From JBFYTX01 sp963739515 (GTDB lineage Bacteria > Chloroflexota > Dehalococcoidia > Dehalococcoidales > RBG-16-60-22), in the NCBI GenBank assembly GCA_963739515.1, contig CAVUAO010000002.1:310001-374000 (forward strand): a stretch of DNA of 64,000 nt. The letters are read 5' to 3'. Made by a program: the position numbers and the translations under genes. Below the pieces are notes generated by a model. The model was not told where the DNA came from. It saw only the letters and a program-made list of their open reading frames with translations, and ran no database searches. How positions within the stretch are numbered: the stretch's first letter is position 1; each line of letters opens with the position of its first letter. Below, one piece after another: positions 41,942 through 51,653 of the stretch.

Positions 41942-42326
41942 CGGTTGTCTCCTCTTTTATCTCCTCTTTTTTCTTGCGCCGCGCCCTTTTCACCGGCTTG
42001 GGGGCTTCTACTCCCGGCGGCAGGATGTGATCGATGCTCAGGGTGGTGGAAAGCTGCCGGTGTCCGTTCTTGCGGCGGTAGCGGACTTTGGCTTTGTATT
42101 TGAAGACGATGATTTTGTCGCCGCGGCCGTTCTTTTTAGCGGTGGCCAGGACCCTGGCGCCCTCGATGACCGGCTTGCCGATGGTGACGTTGGCCCCGTC
42201 GGCGAGCAGCAGCACGCGGTCCAGCTCGATAGAGCCGCCCTCGGCTACGTCCAGCCGTTCCACGTCGATGGTCTGCCCTTCGACTACCTGGTACTGTTTG
42301 CCGCCTGTTTCAATTATCGCGTAAAT
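41931..42326 (-). CDS. rplU: 50S ribosomal protein L21, apparent ATT start
   Basis: L21 binds 23S rRNA. From ATT (42326-42324) the 131-residue protein reads xYAIIETGGKQYQVVEGQ, the universal L21 N-terminus. The middle has KPVIEGARVLATAKKNGRGD, and a Lys/Arg/Glu-rich tail of about 25 residues follows. The next normal start is a GTG at 42263, which would delete the conserved GGKQY. GGAGG at 42334-42338 is 7 nt from the ATT. Together these support ATT as initiator. It heads the rplU-rpmA-rpmE operon. Confidence 0.95.
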   Translation of the reverse strand: MYAIIETGGKQYQVVEGQTIDVERLDVAEGGSIELDRVLLLADGANVTIGKPVIEGARVLATAKKNGRGDKIIVFKYKAKVRYRRKNGHRQLSTTLSIDHILPPGVEAPKPVKRARRKKKEEIKEETTDGA

Positions 42327-42347
42327 TTTCGGGCCTCCAGATTTAAT

Positions 42348-42376
42348 ATTCTACCAGTTTTATAGCTGAGAGTCAA
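42348..42376 (-). promoter_or_regulatory. Promoter of rplU-rpmA-rpmE
   Basis: On the minus strand TTGACT (42371-42376) and TAGAAT (42348-42353) are exactly 17 bp apart. The leader before the ATT start is only about 15 nt, so no L21-leader RNA fits. Confidence 0.7.
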
Positions 42377-42387
42377 GAAACCGAGAA

Positions 42388-42470
42388 ACGGGGCGTCTAA
42401 GAGGGGTCACGACCCCTCTTTCTTTTCCTCCCCCTCTCCTGGCAGGAGAGGGGGCAGGGGGTGAGGTTCA
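42388..42470 (+). repeat. Double-hairpin intergenic repeat, copy 3
   Basis: Hairpin 1 is AGAGGGGTC-AC-GACCCCTCT (42400-42419), followed by TTCTTTT, which resembles a terminator. Hairpin 2 is CCCCCTCTCC-TGGCA-GGAGAGGGGG, then CAGGGGGTGAGG. The stem of hairpin 2 differs from copies 1-2 but keeps full pairing. Confidence 0.65.
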
Positions 42471-42551
42471 TAATGGACAAAATCCCATTTCTCTTCTCTC
42501 CCATCTAATTTATAATATAAGCAATGTCTTTAATGTTGCCCCTCGATATAC

Positions 42552-42720
42552 TTAACATAAATCGAAAAACGAATAATCGGATTTTGTAGCTGAATTTAAC
42601 ATAAAACGAAAAACGAATAAACTTAAAAATGAAGCTGAAATTAACATAATCTAAAAACGAATACTGAAGCTAATTACTCATGAAAAACACTGAAAAAATT
42701 AAAAAAACGAATAACGAATC
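42552..42720 (+). repeat. Array A: three roughly 45-bp repeat units upstream of dprA
   Basis: Units begin at 42552, 42596 and 42641 (periods 44 and 45). Each starts TTAACATAA, continues with a CGAAAAACGAATA block, and has a variable stretch ending in (G)AAGCTGAA. The third is degenerate and is followed by repeated AAACGAAT. The same array lies inverted at 53,565-53,745. Read toward the nearest gene, both arrays have the same orientation. Confidence 0.75.
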
Positions 42721-42755
42721 AAATCATAAAAAAAGGTACGGGCGGAGGACTCACT

Positions 42756-43914
42756 TTGTCATCGGCCAATCCCTGTGCTAGAATTAAAATTGCTTTGAAC
42801 GCCGAAGTTAAGTACTGGGTCGCCTTTAACACTATCCCCGGCATTGGCCGGGTGCGGCTGGGCCAGCTCGAAAGCTATTTCAGTAGTCTGGAGAACGCCT
42901 GGAAGGCCGCCCCCGGCGACCTGAAGAAAGCCGGACTGGACACCGTCGCCTTGCGGGCTATCAGCCAGTGGCGGGACGGTATCGACCCGGATGCGGAAAT
43001 GGCCAAATTGGAACGCCTGGGAATCCAGGTGCTCACTTCTAACGACAAGGCTTATCCCAAGCGACTCAAGGAGATCTATGACTTTCCCCCGGTGTTATAT
43101 GTACGCGGCGCCTTAAAGCCGGAGGACGAGTGGTGTGTGGCGGTGGTCGGTACGAGGCGGGCGACCGTTTACGGCAAGCAGGTCACCGAAGAAATCACCG
43201 CCGACCTTGCCCGGAGCAAGATAACGATTGTCAGCGGTCTGGCTAAAGGCATTGATACCATCGCCCACCGTAGCGCGCTTGGAAGCGGGCGGCCGGACCA
43301 TCGCGGTGTTCGCCAGCGGCCTGGATATCGTTTATCCGGCGGAGAATGAAAAGCTGGCGCGGGATATCATGGCCAACGGGGCAGTTATCAGCGAGTACTC
43401 GCCCGGCACCCGGCCCCGGGCGGAGAACTTCCCCCGCCGCAACCGCATCCTCAGCGGCCTGAGCCTGGGGGTGCTGGTAACGGAGGCGGGAGATGATAGC
43501 GGGGCAATGATTACCGCTCACATGGCGCTGGAGCAGAACCGGGAGGTCTTCGCCATTCCCGGCAGCATCCTGTCGCCGGCCAGCCGGGGCACCAACCGCC
43601 TTATCCAGGAGGGCGCCAAGCTGGTGCGGGAACATATCGATGTTTTGGAAGAATTAAACCTGATGGCAGTGGAGAGGCAGATCGAGATGCGGGAAATTCT
43701 CCCGGAGTCTGAAACGGAATCGGTACTGCTTAAGCAGCTCTCCGCCGAGCCGTCCCACATCGACGAGGTCTGCCGGCGGAGCGGCTTGCCGACGGCCACC
43801 GTCAGCGGCACCCTGGCGATGATGGAGCTCAAGGGGCTGGTCAAGCAGGTGGGTACCATGAACTATGTTTTAGCCAGGGAGTTAAGACAGGAATATCGCG
43901 TGAGAGTTGAATAA
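42756..43914 (+). CDS. dprA: DprA/Smf DNA-processing protein, interrupted by one frameshift
   Basis: DprA loads RecA on incoming single-stranded DNA during transformation. The N-terminal half (42756 to about 43,282) reads FNTIPGIGRVRLGQL, then VVGTRRATVYGKQV and VSGLAKGIDTIAHRSAL. The second half resumes in another frame with EAGGRTIAVFASGLDIVYPA, SEYSPGTRPRAENFPRRNRI and a DprA-type winged-helix tail. One extra G near 43281-43282 (CTTGGAAG for CTTGAAG) explains the break. The TTG start has GGAGG upstream. With the frame corrected the protein is about 385 residues, full length. The break may be a sequencing error or a real lesion. Confidence 0.88.
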
Positions 43915-43919
43915 AAAAT

Positions 43920-46035
43920 ATGAGCAGAAAATTAGTCATTGTTGAATCTCCTGCCAAGTCCAAAACGCTGGGTAAAATACTCGGAAAAGGCTATAGCATC
44001 CGGGCTTCGCTGGGCCATGTGAGAGACTTGCCCAAGGGCCAGATGGGCGTGGACGTAAAAAATGGCTTCGCCCCTAAATACGTCGTGCCGCGGGCTAAGA
44101 CCAAGCTGGTCAACGAGCTCAAGCAGGCGGCGCAGGAGGCATCGGAGGTCTATCTCGCCACCGACCCCGACCGCGAGGGCGAGGCCATTGCCTGGCACCT
44201 GGCGGAAGTGGCTAAGACGGACAGCAAGCCTTTCCACCGCGTCTCCTTCCGGGAAATAACCGATGAGGCGGTCAAAGAGGCTTTCCTCCACCCCCGCAGC
44301 ATCGATATGCCTTTGGTGGACGCCCAGCAGGCGCGGCGTATCCTCGACCGACTGGTGGGTTATAACATCAGTCCGCTGCTCTGGAAGAAGGTCAGGAAAC
44401 GCCTGTCTGCCGGCCGGGTGCAGTCGGTCGCCGTCAGGATAATCGTCGACCGCGAACGGGAAATCCAGGCATTCAAACCCGAGGAATACTGGGTCATCGA
44501 AGTTGAATTGAGCAAAAAGAAAGAGAATATCTCTTTCCGTGCCACGCTGGTAGGGCTGGTCAGCGGTAAAAAGCTTGATGTCCACACTAAAGAAGAATCG
44601 GATAAAATCAAGGTCGCGCTGGAGCAGGCTGCCTACGACGTCCTTAAAGTAATCACCAAGAAAGCGACGCGCCAGCCGGCCCCGCCCTTCACCACCAGCA
44701 CGCTCCAGCAGGAGGCCTGGCGTAAGCTCCGCTTCAGCGCCAAGCAGACCATGGCTTTCGCCCAGCAGCTTTATGAGGGCTTGCCTGTCGGCGATGATGA
44801 AGGGAATGTCGGTCTGATTACCTATATGCGTACCGATTCTACCCGCGTCGCGCAGTCGGCAGTGGCTGAAACGGTAGCTTTTATCCGCGAAAAGTATGGG
44901 GCGAAATTCCTCCCGCCGCGTCCCCGGGCTATACACTGCGCGGAGCCGGGGGGCGCAGGAAGCGCACGAGGCTATCCGCCCAACTCGCACCCGCCGCGAA
45001 CCAGCGCTGATTAAGAAATATCTCAATAACAGTCAATACCGGCTTTACGACCTCATCTGGAAGCGGATGGTTGCCAGCCAGATGGCGGCGGCATTATTCG
45101 ATAACACTACGGTCGACGTCGAGGCGAAAAACCACGACGACTACCTGTTGCGGACGTTAGCGTCGGTCAATACCTTCCCGGGCTTTATGACCCTCTACAG
45201 CGAAGGCCGTGACGAAGCTGAAGACGAAGGCAAGGGCGCCCTGCCCGAACTGGCCAAAGGGGACGAGCTCAAGCTCCTGGGGATTTTCCCGGACCAGCGC
45301 TTTACCCAGCCGCCCCCTCGCTATACTGAGGCGACCCTGGTAAAAACGCTCGAGCAGTTCGGCATCGGGCGGCCCAGCACCTATGCCCCAACGATATCCA
45401 CCATCCAGGAGCGGGACTATGTTACCAAGGTCAAGGGGGTCTTTCAGCCCACCGAACTCGGCTTCGCCACCAACGACTTGCTCGTCCAGCATTTCCCGGA
45501 TATCATCAACATCAAATTTACTGCCGATATGGAGAATGAGCTCGACGACATTGCCAGTAAAGAGCGTAAATGGCCGGATGTTATCCGGGACTTTTACGTG
45601 CCTTTTGATAAAGACCTGCAAGAGGCGGTCAAGACGGCGGAAAAGGTCAAGCTGGCGGACGAACCGACCGGCGAGGCCTGCCCCAAATGTGGCAAGCCCC
45701 TGATCGTCAAGACGGGACGGTTCGGGAAGTTCATCGCCTGCAGCGGTTACCCCGGCTGCAAGTTCACCCAATCATTCCAAGTAAAGCTGGGTGCTAGGTG
45801 CCCGCAGTGCGGCAAAGAGCTGATACAGCGGATGAGCAAGAAGAGACGCACTTTCTACGGCTGTACCGGCTACCCGGACTGCAAGTTCATTACTAATTTT
45901 AAGCCTCTTTCGCAGTCTTGTCCTCAATGCGGCGGACTCCTCACTCAACATGGTAAGCAGGCGTGGTGCATCAAGTGCGAATATAAGGGGAAAGCGGAGG
46001 AGGAAAATAAAGAACCGGCGGCAAATAAAAATTAG
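43920..46035 (+). CDS. topA: DNA topoisomerase I, interrupted by one frameshift
   Basis: TopA relaxes negative supercoils. The first frame (43920 to about 44,928) has the Toprim start KLVIVESPAKSKTLGKIL, 'YLATDPDREGEAIAWHLAEV' and 'RRILDRLVGYNISPLLWKKV', and reaches the active-site GLITYMRTDSTR. The second frame (to 46035) resumes at AQEAHEAIRPT and holds 'LEQFGIGRPSTYAPTIS' plus three C-terminal zinc ribbons (CPKCGKP, CPQCGKE, CPQCGGL). One extra G in the GGG at 44926-44928 restores the frame if removed. The gene is essential in most bacteria, so an assembly error is likely. It lies 5 nt after dprA. Confidence 0.92.
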
Positions 46036-46078
46036 CTGAAAGTGGAGTGAGGTAATCCTCCGGCAGCAGAACAAGACC

Positions 46079-46984
46079 ATGCAGGAAGTCTTTAACAAAT
46101 ACCGAGCTTACCTGGAAGCGGAGAGAAATGTCTCTGTTTACACGGTGCGCAACTATACCAATGACCTCATGGAGTTCTTCAACTTCGTCAATGAGAAGGG
46201 GATTGAAACGCTCAAGGACGTGAATAAACAAACATTGCGCAGCTACCTGGCGTATCTCATGGAGAGAAATTACGCCAAGTCAAGCATCGCCCGTAAGCTT
46301 TCGGCCATCAGGTCGTTTTACCGCTATCTCATGCGTGAAGATATGATATCGGCCAGTCCTGCCGCCACCACCGTCTCGCCCAAGCTCGATAAACGCCTGC
46401 CCTCTTTTCTTACCGTGGAGGACGCCAAGCGACTGGTGGAGTCGCCGGACCTTACGCAGCCACAGGGACAGCGCGACCGGGCTTTACTCGAACTGCTTTA
46501 CGCCGCCGGCCTGCGCGTCAGCGAGCTGGTAAATATGAACCTGGAACAACTGAACCTCGCCACGAACGAAATCAGGGTGTGGGGGAAAGGGGCCAAAGAG
46601 CGGGTAGTCCTGATAGGAGCGCCGGCGGCGGAGGCATTAAACAACTATATCGAAAAAGGACGTCGGGAACTCCTGGGCAATCAAAAAAACAATGCCCTGT
46701 TCGTCAGCCGCTACGGGGGGAGACTCCCGGCCAGAACGGTGCAAAAAATTCTGGCGAAATACGCCAGGAATATCAACAAAAAAGTACACCCCCATATACT
46801 GCGCCATACCTTCGCCACGCACCTGCTGGATGGTGGGGCGGATCTCAAAGTCGTGCAGGAACTGCTGGGTCACGCCGACCTGTCGTCGACCCAAATTTAT
46901 ACCCATGTAACGCAAAGTCGGGCGCGCAAGATCTACCTCGCTGCCCATCCCATGGCCCGGGGAGAAACGGAAAAAAGTGAATAA
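46079..46984 (+). CDS. xerD: Tyrosine recombinase XerC/XerD
   Basis: A 301-residue site-specific recombinase, most likely resolving chromosome dimers at dif. The N-terminal SAM-like core-binding domain (about 1-90) includes VSVYTVRNYTNDLMEFFNFV. Catalytic residues: Arg in AAGLRVSEL, Lys region GKGAKERVVL, HILRHTFATHLL (His-x-x-Arg), LGHADLSSTQIYTHV (His and nucleophile Tyr). Whether it is XerC or XerD cannot be settled by eye. It lies inside the segment flanked by the inverted arrays, 43 nt after topA. Confidence 0.93.
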   Translation: MQEVFNKYRAYLEAERNVSVYTVRNYTNDLMEFFNFVNEKGIETLKDVNKQTLRSYLAYLMERNYAKSSIARKLSAIRSFYRYLMREDMISASPAATTVSPKLDKRLPSFLTVEDAKRLVESPDLTQPQGQRDRALLELLYAAGLRVSELVNMNLEQLNLATNEIRVWGKGAKERVVLIGAPAAEALNNYIEKGRRELLGNQKNNALFVSRYGGRLPARTVQKILAKYARNINKKVHPHILRHTFATHLLDGGADLKVVQELLGHADLSSTQIYTHVTQSRARKIYLAAHPMARGETEKSE

Positions 46985-48053
46985 CCGTTTACAGAAACTA
47001 CGCCGCCGGTTTGCCGAGAAAGAAATCGATGGCATCTTTGTCACGCAGTCGCAGAACCGGCGCTATCTTTCGGGCTTCGATGGTTCGTCGGGGTTTTTAA
47101 TTATCTCTAAAAAGAAAGCCGTACTGGCTACGGACTTCCGCTACACTGAGCAGGCAATTACCGAAGCGCCTGACTTCGAGATTCTACGTATCGCCAATAA
47201 CATTAACGACTGGTTTCCCGGGCTATTAGATGAAATGAATATCAAGAGCCTGGGGTTCGAAGCCTATGACGTCAGCTACCAGTTTCATCGTGAGTTAAGC
47301 CAGGCATTAAAAAAGAGAAAGCTGCCGGTAAAAATGGTCGCCATCAATGGCCTCGTGGAAGCCGTACGGGCGGTGAAAGAACCGGGAGAAATAGAGCTTA
47401 TCAAAAAGTCCGCCCGCATCACCGACGCGGCTTACCGAAGGGTGGTGAATATTATCAAGCCCGGGATAACGGAGAAACAGCTGGCATGGGAGCTGGAGAA
47501 ATCACTAAGGGAAAGCGGCAGTCAGGCACTACCGTTCGAAATTATCGTGGCATCCGGGCCGCGGGCGGCGTTGCCCCATGCCAAGCCGACCGAGCGCATC
47601 ATCGAGGACGGCGACCCGGTGGTTATCGATATGGGTGCGAAATATGAAGGCTATGCTACTGACCTTACCCGGACCGTCTGTGCCGGCACCGCTGATGCTC
47701 AATTTAAAAAGGTATATAACACCGTGCTCGAAGCCCAGGTGACGGCGATGGAAATGGTAAGGGAGGGCATGATGGGGAAAGCGGCCGATAGCATTGCCCG
47801 GGAAATTATTCAGAAGGCAGGCTACGGCGAAGCTTTCGGGCATTCATTGGGCCACGGGGTGGGGCTGGCGGAACATGAACTGCCGCGCCTCGGACCCAGT
47901 TCAGAAGACACGCTTAAAGAAGGGATGGTATTCACCATCGAGCCGGGGATTTATATTTCGGGGTGGGGAGGCGTAAGGATAGAGGATACAGCGGTCATGG
48001 AGAACGGGAAAGTCAGACCGCTCACTAGGGCGGTCAAAGCCAGATATGATTGA
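46977..48053 (+). CDS. Aminopeptidase P family (M24B, Xaa-Pro) peptidase
   Basis: A 358-residue cytoplasmic metallopeptidase. The N-terminal creatinase-like domain (about 1-125, DGIFVTQSQNRRYLSGFDGS) precedes the pita-bread catalytic domain. Metal-binding residues can be read: Asp in VVIDMGAKYEGYATDLTRT, His in GHSLGHGVGLAEHE, Glu in EPGIYISGWGGVRIEDT. It removes N-terminal Xaa from Xaa-Pro peptides, presumably peptide turnover. The GTG start overlaps xerD by 8 nt, so it is co-translated in the same operon. Confidence 0.92.
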   Translation: MNNRLQKLRRRFAEKEIDGIFVTQSQNRRYLSGFDGSSGFLIISKKKAVLATDFRYTEQAITEAPDFEILRIANNINDWFPGLLDEMNIKSLGFEAYDVSYQFHRELSQALKKRKLPVKMVAINGLVEAVRAVKEPGEIELIKKSARITDAAYRRVVNIIKPGITEKQLAWELEKSLRESGSQALPFEIIVASGPRAALPHAKPTERIIEDGDPVVIDMGAKYEGYATDLTRTVCAGTADAQFKKVYNTVLEAQVTAMEMVREGMMGKAADSIAREIIQKAGYGEAFGHSLGHGVGLAEHELPRLGPSSEDTLKEGMVFTIEPGIYISGWGGVRIEDTAVMENGKVRPLTRAVKARYD

Positions 48054-48087
48054 ACCGTTGGATTTTGCGTAAAGGGAAATTGCTGCC

Positions 48088-48744
48088 TTGCTTAAAGCCG
48101 ATTTGCATATCCACACGAAATATTCGATGGATTGCCAGACGCCCCTCGAAAAAATTATTAAGCGCTGCCAGGAGTTAGGGATAAACTGCATCGCTATCGC
48201 CGACCACGGCACCGCTGAAGGCGCACTAAAAATGCAGGCACTTGCGCCGTTTAAAGTAATTGTTGCCGAGGAGATACTGACCACGCAGGGTGAAATCATG
48301 GGCATGTTCCTCAAGGAGACCATCCCTAGCGGCATCCCGCCCCGGGAAGCGGTCAGGCGAATCAGGGAGCAGGACGGGCTGGTGAACATCCCGCATCCCT
48401 TCGAGACGATACGCGGCTCAGCGCTGCAGGACAAAGTTATCGATGAAATCGCCGGAGACATCGATCTCATGGAGGTGCTCAACTCGCGCAGCCCTTTTCC
48501 GGCTAATTCCAATAAAGCCCGGGCTTTCGCCGAGAAACACGGTATTCCCGCTGGCGCCGGCAGTGATGCCCATACGATAAACGAAATCGGAAACGCCTAT
48601 ATCGAGATGCCGGAATTCAATAACAAAGACGAATTCCTGAAGGCCCTAGCGCAGGGAAAGATCCAGGGGAAGCGTTCCGGCATGCTGGTCCATTTTTACA
48701 GTACCCTGGCGAGGGTAAAAGGGAAAATCCTCCCGAGGGGGTGA
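48088..48744 (+). CDS. PHP-domain metal-dependent phosphoesterase
   Basis: A 218-residue PHP (polymerase and histidinol phosphatase) family protein. Metal-binding motifs are ADLHIHTKYSMD (motif I), IAIADHGTAEG (motif II), 'VNIPHPFETIRGS' (motif III) and 'GAGSDAHTINEIGNAYIEM' (motif IV). Stand-alone members degrade phosphate esters or short RNA; the substrate is unknown. It begins with a TTG. It is in the xerD/M24 operon, followed 2 nt later by the formyltransferase. Confidence 0.88.
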   Translation: MLKADLHIHTKYSMDCQTPLEKIIKRCQELGINCIAIADHGTAEGALKMQALAPFKVIVAEEILTTQGEIMGMFLKETIPSGIPPREAVRRIREQDGLVNIPHPFETIRGSALQDKVIDEIAGDIDLMEVLNSRSPFPANSNKARAFAEKHGIPAGAGSDAHTINEIGNAYIEMPEFNNKDEFLKALAQGKIQGKRSGMLVHFYSTLARVKGKILPRG

Positions 48745-48746
48745 AC

Positions 48747-49580
48747 ATGTCCAAACGCTACAAAGTCGGCTGGTTCTCCACGGGGAGAGGCGCCGGGTCT
48801 AAAGCCCTATTGAAGGCGGCCTGCGACGCCATCAAATCCGGTGAGCTCAACACCGAGATAGAGTTCGTTTTTTGCAGTCGTGAGCATGGCGAGACTGAGC
48901 CCACCGACCAGTATCTCGATATGGTAAAAGGATATGGCATTCCGCTGATCAGCTTTTCTTATCAGAAATATCGGGCTATAAGGGGCATGCCCAGTCCCGA
49001 CCTGTCTCAGCCCCTCCCTCAGTGGCGTATCGATTACGATAAAGAGGTCATCAAGCGGCTAAATACTTTTAGCCCTGACCTGGTCGCGTTAGCAGGTTTG
49101 ATGATTGTCACTTCACCTTTGATGTGCGAAAAGTATAAAATAATCAACCTGCACCCGGCCGCGCCGGGAGGACCGGCCGGCACCTGGCAGCAGGTCATCT
49201 GGAAGCTTATAGAGACTGGAGCCGAGAAACAAGGCGTCAAGATGCACGTGGCCATCCCCGAGCTGGATATGGGACCCACAGCCACATATTGTTTATTCCC
49301 GATACGCGGCAAGGCATTCGACAAATATTGGGAGGAGATTCAAGGCAAAGCAATTACGCAAATTAAAGCCGAACGAGGCGAAGAAAACATGCTATTTAAG
49401 ACCATCCGACAGCATGGCGCAGTGCGGGAATTGCCCCTGACGGTAGCCACTTTGAAAGTATTTAGCGAAGGCAAGATAAGGATAACGAAAGACCGGCAGG
49501 TCGTCGACGTGGATGGTAATATTATCCCTGGCTATGACCTTACCAGAGAGATTGACGAGAATTTGAAGAGGGAACTATAG
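48747..49580 (+). CDS. Formyltransferase-family protein (PurN-like)
   Basis: A 277-residue protein of the formyl_trans_N fold. 'KIINLHPAAPGGPAGTWQQV' matches the glycinamide-ribonucleotide formyltransferase substrate loop (NxHPxLxPxFxG), and 'GVKMHVAIPELDMGPTATYC' carries the conserved His and Asp. The N-terminus 'YKVGWFSTGRGAGSKALLKA' is the Rossmann start. It is longer (about 70 residues more) than E. coli PurN, with a C-terminal extension, so the exact acceptor is uncertain. Two starts are possible; ATG 48747 has the better distance to GAGGGG. Confidence 0.8.
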   Translation: MSKRYKVGWFSTGRGAGSKALLKAACDAIKSGELNTEIEFVFCSREHGETEPTDQYLDMVKGYGIPLISFSYQKYRAIRGMPSPDLSQPLPQWRIDYDKEVIKRLNTFSPDLVALAGLMIVTSPLMCEKYKIINLHPAAPGGPAGTWQQVIWKLIETGAEKQGVKMHVAIPELDMGPTATYCLFPIRGKAFDKYWEEIQGKAITQIKAERGEENMLFKTIRQHGAVRELPLTVATLKVFSEGKIRITKDRQVVDVDGNIIPGYDLTREIDENLKREL

Positions 49581-49607
49581 GTTTTAAGTTGTAAGCGTCG
49601 GAATCGA

Positions 49608-49632
49608 AGAGGGGGCTTTGGCCCCTCTCTTG
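49608..49632. terminator. Bidirectional terminator between the formyltransferase and clpP
   Basis: AGAGGGG-GCTTTGG-CCCCTCT (49608-49628) is followed by CTTGTTT. It lies between convergent genes and is probably used from both sides. Confidence 0.7.
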
Positions 49633-49656
49633 TTTAGTATGCCATAACAGCGGCCG

Positions 49657-50322
49657 TTATTTCTTTTCTTTTTTGCTTTTTTCCGTCTTTTCTTCCGTCG
49701 GTTTGTTCAAAACCTCATCGATGAGGCCATATTCCACAGCCTGCTCGGGGTTCAGATAAAAATCGCGGTCGGTGTCATGGGTGATTTTTTCTAAGGCCTG
49801 GCCGGTATGCCGGACGAGTATTTCCTTGAGGATATCCTGCTGACGCATAATTTCTTTAGCAGCAATGACCATATCCGCTGCCTGCCCCTGGACACCGCCA
49901 CTGGGCTGGTGCATGTGAATGGTGGCATGGGGCAGGGCATAACGTTTGCCTTTGGCGCCGGCGCAGAGGAGCACCGTCGCCATGCTGGCCGCCATGCCGA
50001 CGCAGATGGTGGAGACCTGCGGGCGGATAAGCTGCATAGTATCGTAGATGGCTAGGCCGGAGGTAATCTGCCCACCTGGCGATTGTATATACATATTTAT
50101 GTCTCTATCCGGGTCTTCGCGTTCCAGGTAGAGAAGCTGGGCAATCAGGGTATTGGCGACGGGGTCGGAGATGGGAGTGAAGAGCATGATAATGCGCTCT
50201 TTCAGGAGCATGGAATACAGGTCCCACATTCTTTCACCCCTCGGTCCACTCTCGACCACGCCGGGAATCACATTAGCGGGCAAATTAGAAAACGGCAGAT
50301 TGTTCATAGGCAGACTATACAT
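49657..50322 (-). CDS. clpP: ATP-dependent Clp protease proteolytic subunit
   Basis: ClpP forms the double-heptameric serine protease core that degrades proteins unfolded by ClpX/ClpA/ClpC. The 221-residue protein has the catalytic Ser in VGMAASMATVLLCAGAKGKR (Ser113), His in IHMHQPSGG (His138) and the Asp in THDTDRDFYL. 'INMYIQSPGGQITSGLAIYD' is the substrate-binding strand. A Lys/Glu-rich tail follows. The start overlaps the end of tig by 8 nt, so aspS-tig-clpP is one unit. Confidence 0.97.
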   Translation of the reverse strand: MYSLPMNNLPFSNLPANVIPGVVESGPRGERMWDLYSMLLKERIIMLFTPISDPVANTLIAQLLYLEREDPDRDINMYIQSPGGQITSGLAIYDTMQLIRPQVSTICVGMAASMATVLLCAGAKGKRYALPHATIHMHQPSGGVQGQAADMVIAAKEIMRQQDILKEILVRHTGQALEKITHDTDRDFYLNPEQAVEYGLIDEVLNKPTEEKTEKSKKEKK

Positions 50323-51637
50323 TTTCCTCCTCCTTTGGTTCCTTTTTAGTTTCTCCAGTATTTTTGGCTATTTCAGACAGTCGTTCGATGGTCTTGCGCG
50401 TTTTTAACGATTGTTCCAGCGACTCGCGGGTGCGCGGGGTATCCAGCAGCCTGCGGAACTCCTCTTTTTTATCGGCGGCGACGTTCCGGGTCATATTGTT
50501 AATCCCGTTGGCGATATCTTCTTCGGTCACCTCGATTTTTTCTTTTTCGGCAATCTTGCCCAGCACCAGGGAAGCACTAACATTCTTGGTCGCCACCGGG
50601 CGCAGGTCCTCCTGGAGCTGTTCGGCCGTCTTATTGATGCTTTTCAAGTACTGGTCCATGCCCTGCCCGGTCAACTGCAGTTGGCGGGCCTGTTCGTTAA
50701 TCATGCGGTTTATTTCCAGGTCGATCAGGACAGGAGGGTACTCTACTTTGGAATGCTCGATAACAGCATTGATGAGCTTTTCCTCGAAGTCCATCCGGGC
50801 GCGCTCATCGGCGCGAAGATGCAGGCTCTTGGCGACCTCCTCCTTAAGGGCATCCAGAGTCTTGAGTTCGGTCGAGACCTGTGAGGCTAAAGTGTCATTA
50901 AGTTCGGGGAGCTTTTCCTCTTTTATCTCGTGCAACTTGACCTTAAAATGGCCTTCCTTGCCGGCGACATTGTTATTGGGGTAATCGGCGGGGAAGGTAA
51001 TATTGAACTCCTTCTCTTCGTCTTTCTTCATGCCGACCACCTGCGCGGCGAAACCCGGCGCCGGGGTAATGGTGTCTTTAAGTATCTGCATCTGGGCGGC
51101 GGCCTTTTTGACATAGGGCTTTTCTTCGACCTCTCCGTTAATATCGATGACAGCCATATCGTTATAGTCCAGCGGCCGGTCAACGGGCTCCCAGGTGGCG
51201 TGCTGCTGGCGCAGCTCTTCTAGAACGGCATTGGTATTCTCTTCCTTGATTTCCACCGGCTCCGGCTGCATCCTAATGCCGGGATAGTCGCCGAGTTCCA
51301 CCGTAGGCATCAAAGGCACGACGGCTTTGAAGATAAGGGGGTCAGGTTGCGTGATTTCCAGGTCCGGCTGAGCATAAGGCTCGATATTCTGCTCTTTGAT
51401 AGCCTGCTCGTAAGCCTGAGGCAGCAGGCGGTCGAGAGCTTCTTCCAGCAGCCGGGACTTCCCGAGGGTGCGTTCCACTACAACGCGCGGGGCTTTGCCC
51501 TTGCGGAAGCCGGGAATATTGGTTTTTTGGACGAGGCGCTCGTAGGCATGCCGCATACCGTCTTCCATCTCGGCAGGCTCCATCTCAACGGTCAGGAAAG
51601 CCTGGCGGTTTTCTTCTTTATCTTTGGTTACTTTCAA
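50315..51637 (-). CDS. tig: Trigger factor
   Basis: Trigger factor is a ribosome-bound chaperone and peptidyl-prolyl isomerase. The N-terminal ribosome-binding domain carries the signature NIPGFRKGKAPRVVVE. A weak PPIase domain lies at about 150-240 (DYNDMAVIDINGEVEEKPYV), and the helical C-terminal domain runs to the end. I chose the TTG at 51637, 3 nt after GGAGGG, rather than the ATG at 51664, which lies inside the aspS end; this gives 440 residues and starts xKVTKDKEENRQAF. It is followed tightly by clpP. Confidence 0.96.
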   Translation of the reverse strand: MKVTKDKEENRQAFLTVEMEPAEMEDGMRHAYERLVQKTNIPGFRKGKAPRVVVERTLGKSRLLEEALDRLLPQAYEQAIKEQNIEPYAQPDLEITQPDPLIFKAVVPLMPTVELGDYPGIRMQPEPVEIKEENTNAVLEELRQQHATWEPVDRPLDYNDMAVIDINGEVEEKPYVKKAAAQMQILKDTITPAPGFAAQVVGMKKDEEKEFNITFPADYPNNNVAGKEGHFKVKLHEIKEEKLPELNDTLASQVSTELKTLDALKEEVAKSLHLRADERARMDFEEKLINAVIEHSKVEYPPVLIDLEINRMINEQARQLQLTGQGMDQYLKSINKTAEQLQEDLRPVATKNVSASLVLGKIAEKEKIEVTEEDIANGINNMTRNVAADKKEEFRRLLDTPRTRESLEQSLKTRKTIERLSEIAKNTGETKKEPKEEENV

Positions 51638-51653
51638 GTTCCCTCCAAACAGG

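Noticed and set aside
42552..42720. Array A as a small CRISPR array
   Set aside because: The 'spacers' share an AAGCTGA end, the repeats are not exact, no cas genes exist in the window, and the same array recurs inverted upstream of aspS.
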